In this document: positions 61,301 through 64,000 of the stretch, one piece after another
Layout of the letters: the number at the start of each line of letters is the position of its first letter
Numbering within the stretch: position 1 is the stretch's first letter
Assembly (NCBI RefSeq): GCF_052857255.1
Contig: NC_135502.1
Coordinates: 153,643,868 to 153,707,867, forward strand
DNA: 64,000 bases
Source of the DNA: Amblyomma americanum
Taxonomy: Eukaryota; Arthropoda; Arachnida; Ixodida; Ixodidae
Direction of reading: 5' to 3'
The notes under the pieces: generated by a model
Seen by the model: the letters and a program-made list of their open reading frames with translations, nothing else
Told to the model about the DNA's origin: nothing
The model's database searches: none
Translations under genes and position numbers: made by a program

Positions 61301-64000
61301 CTGGCGACCTGACTCTTCTAGCGACACTGCCTTGTAGTCGCGGTGTGACGTCAACTGAGACCATCAATATACAAGAAGCACCTCACCGGTTCGTATTCTG
61401 TGGGCACGATGGACGCGGACTGGCAATAACGCTAACGAGGACCTTGTTCTGCGTTCTGCAGAGCATTTTCCAGATCGGCGTATCTACAGCAACGAGCGCC
61501 TACATATGCGGGGATAGAAGCGATATTGTCGGTGTTTATCAACTTCGTCCGGATTACACTGTTGACCACATGGCAGCATGGTTATTTTCTGGCGACCTGG
61601 CTCTTCTAGCGACACCACCTTCTAGTCGTGGTGTGACGTCACCTGAGACCACCAATATACAAGAAGCACATCACCGGTTCGTATTATGTGGGTACGATGG
61701 ACGCGGACTGGCAATGACGCTACCGAGGACCTTGTTCTGCGTTCTGCAGGGCATTTTCCTATCGTCGTCGCAACTACAGCAACGAGCGGCTACACGTGCG
61801 GGGATAGAAGCGATATCGTCGGAGTTTATACACTTCGTCCGGATTACACTGTTGACCACATGACAGCATTGATATTTTCTTGGGACCTGGCCCTTCTTAC
61901 GACACCACCTGGTAGTCGCGGAGTGACGTCACTTGAGACCACCAATATACAAGAAGCACGTCACCGGTTCGTATTCTGTGGGCACGATGCACGCGGACTG
62001 GCAATGACGCTAACGAGGACCTTGTTCTGCGTTCTGCAGGGCATTTTCCTGATCGGCGCATCTGCAGCAACGAGCGCCTACACATGTTTGGATAGAAGCG
62101 ATATCGTCGTCGTTTATCAACTTCGTCCGGATTACAGTTGAACAGATGACAGCATGGTTATTTTCTGGCGACCTGGTTCTTCTAGCGACACCACCTGGTA
62201 GTCGCGGTGTGACGTCACCCAAGAACACCTCTATAAAACAATCACCTCACCGGTTCGTCTTCTGCGGACACGATGGACGCGGACTGGCAATGACGCCTAC
62301 GAGGACCTTTTTCTGCGTTCTGCAGGGCATTTTCCAGATCGGCGTATCTACAGCAACGAGCGCCTAAATGTGCGGGGATAGAAGCGATATCGTCGGCGTT
62401 ATCAACTTCGTCCGCATTACACTGTTGACCAGATGACAGCATGGTTATTTTCTGGCGACCTGACTCTTCTAGCGACAATACCTGGAAGTCGCGGTGTGAC
62501 GTCACCTGAGAGCACCACAATAAAAGAAGCACCTCACCGTTTCGTATACGGTGGGCACGATAGACGCGGACTGGCAATGACGCCTACGAGGACCTTGTTC
62601 TGTGTTCTGCAGGGCAATTTCCTGCTCGGCGCAACTACAGCAACGAGCGCCTACACGTGCTGGGATAGAAGCGATATCGTCGGCGTTATCAACTTCGTCC
62701 GGATTACACTGTTGACCAGATGACAGCATGGTTATTTTCTGGCGACCTGACTCTTCTAGCGACAATACCTTGAAGTCGCGGTGTGACGTCACCTGAGAGC
62801 ACCACTATAAAACAATCACCTCACCGGTTCGTCTTCTGCGGACACGATGGACGCGGACTGGCAATGACGCCTACGAGGACCTTGTTCTGCGTTCTGCAGG
62901 GCATTTTCCAGATCGGCGCATCTACATCAACGAGCGGCTACTCGTGCGGGGATAGAAGCGATATCGTCGGAGTTTATACACTTCGTCCGGATCACCCTGT
63001 TGACCAGATGACAACATTGTTATTTTCTCGGGACCTGGCTCTTCTAGCGACACCAACTGGTAGCCGCGGTGTGACGTCACCTGAGACCACCAATATACAA
63101 GAAGCACGTCACCGGTTCGTATTCTGTGGGTACGATGGACGCGGACTGGCAATAACGCTAACAAGGACCTTGTTCTGCGTTCTGCAGGGCATTTTCCTGA
63201 TCGGCGCATCTACAGCAACGAGCGCCTACACGTGCGGGGATAGAAGCGATATCGTCGGAGTTTATACACTTCGTCCGGATCACACTGTTGACCAGATGAC
63301 AACATTGTTATTTTCTCGGGACCTCCCTCTTCTAGCGACACCACCTGGTAGTCACGGTGTGACGTCACCCAACAACACCACTATAAAAGAAGCACCTCAC
63401 CGGTTCGTATTATGTGGGCACGATGGACGCGGACTGGCAATGACGCCAACGAGGACCTTGTTCTGCGTTCTGCAGGTCATTTTCCAGATCGGCGCATCTA
63501 CAGCAACGAGCGGCTACCCGTGCGGGGATAGAAGCGATATCGTCGGACTTTATACACTTTGTCCGGATCACCCTGTTGACCAGATGACAACATTGTTATT
63601 TTCTGGCGACCTGACTCTTCTAGCGACAATACCTGGAAGTCGCGGTGGGACGTCACCTGAGAGCACCACTATAAAAGAAGCACCTCACCGGGTCGTATTC
63701 TGTGGGCACGATGGACGCGGACTGGCACTAACGCTAACAAGGACCTTGTTCTGCGTTCTGCAGGGCATTTTCCTGATCGGCGCATCTACAGCAACGAGCG
63801 CCTACATGTGCGGGGATAGAAGCGATATCGTCGGAGTATATACACTTCGTCCGGATCACACTGTTGACCAGATGACAACATTGTTATTTTCTCGGGACCT
63901 CCCTCTTCTAGCGACACCACCTGATAGTCACGGTGTGACGTTACTTGAGACCACCAATATATAAGAAGCACCTCATCGGTTCGTATTCTGTGGGTACGAT
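58324..64000. repeat. 26-monomer tandem duplication, copy 2 (5677 bp visible)
   Basis: Direct second copy of 50842-56518. The only difference I found in 5677 bp is A60148 in place of T52666 (TTGTTAATTTC against TTGTTATTTTC). The match continues to the last base of the window, so the duplication extends further. This is the longest and one of the least diverged duplications in the window. Confidence 0.92.

Larger units (their letters stand above)
1..64000. repeat. Satellite array, about 222 head-to-tail units of ~288 bp
   Basis: The phase word GCAACGAG, or a one-base variant, recurs every 286-288 bp from base 1 to the end, always in the same orientation, with no unrelated sequence between units. 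Checked unit starts include 1, 287, 575, 863, 1151, 1439, 1727, 2015, 2303, 2591, 2877, 3165, 3453, 3740, 4028, 4316, 4604, 4892, 5179, 5467 and 5755. Units of 286-287 bp carry small fixed deletions: GTTATCAAC for GTTTATCAAC, or TTACAGTTG for TTACACTGTTG. Adjacent units differ at many sites, whereas units many kilobases apart can be almost identical, so the array has higher-order structure. No gene, RNA gene or mobile element interrupts it. I do not recognise the family. The identification as satellite DNA is secure; a centromeric, pericentromeric or other location cannot be told from sequence. Confidence 0.97.

Noticed and set aside
1..64000. CRISPR array or other spacer-repeat system
   Set aside because: Units follow each other without unique spacers, and the repeat is ~288 bp. 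There are no associated genes.
1..64000. Tandem rRNA, tRNA or histone gene cluster
   Set aside because: The unit is too short for rRNA or histone repeats. I see no conserved rRNA core, tRNA A/B box pair with a cloverleaf, or 5S internal control region.

Overview
The whole 64 kb window is one uninterrupted head-to-tail satellite DNA array, all in the same orientation. I found no unique sequence, protein gene, RNA gene, transposon or CRISPR array in it. The basic unit is about 288 bp. Using the word GCAACGAG as phase mark, unit starts fall at 1, 287, 575, 863, 1151, 1439, 1727, 2015, 2303, 2591, 2877, 3165, 3453, 3740, 4028 and onward, which gives roughly 222 units. A hand count of the unit at 287-574 gives 152 G+C of 288 (about 53%) and 23 CpG, close to or slightly above random expectation.

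The material is eukaryotic heterochromatin-type DNA. The evidence is tens of kilobases of homogeneous tandem units, higher-order repeat (HOR) structure, and a run of exactly 100 N typical of a scaffold gap. The lack of CpG depletion argues against a heavily CpG-methylated vertebrate array and fits many invertebrates. The species cannot be named from the sequence.

Neighbouring units differ visibly, but blocks of many units recur almost unchanged. The clearest duplicated blocks are: 3474-5720 with 7215-9461 (spacing 3741 bp, 13 units); 9657-11667 with 11668-13678 (2011 bp, 7 units, no difference seen); 17561-18998 with 18999-20437 (about 1438 bp, 5 units); 28261-32865 with 32866-37470 (4605 bp, 16 units, four substitutions seen); and 50842-58323 with 58324 to the window end (7482 bp, 26 units, one substitution seen in 5.7 kb). 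Longer-range copies link 1-1195 with 14667-15862 and 38.5-39.6 kb; 13.3-14.5 with 20.7-21.8 kb; 14.0-15.0 with 23.3-24.3 kb; 29.7-31.5 with 49.6-51.4 kb; 36.3-38.5 with 51.6-53.8 kb; and 46.2-48.0 with 53.7-55.5 and 61.2-63.0 kb. This is the pattern expected from repeated unequal exchange or replication-based amplification.

Because 288 is a multiple of three, one frame stays open across several units and produces apparent proteins of up to 552 codons with a 96-residue period. Differences between units are largely amino-acid-changing, stops recur at fixed sites, frameshifting indels are common and the opposite strand is also open. I therefore treat these frames as by-products and annotate no CDS. 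The most intriguing local signal is that most units carry a palindromic CRE-like site (TGACGTCA), and one class also has TATAAAA 14 nt downstream, a promoter-like arrangement repeated many times.
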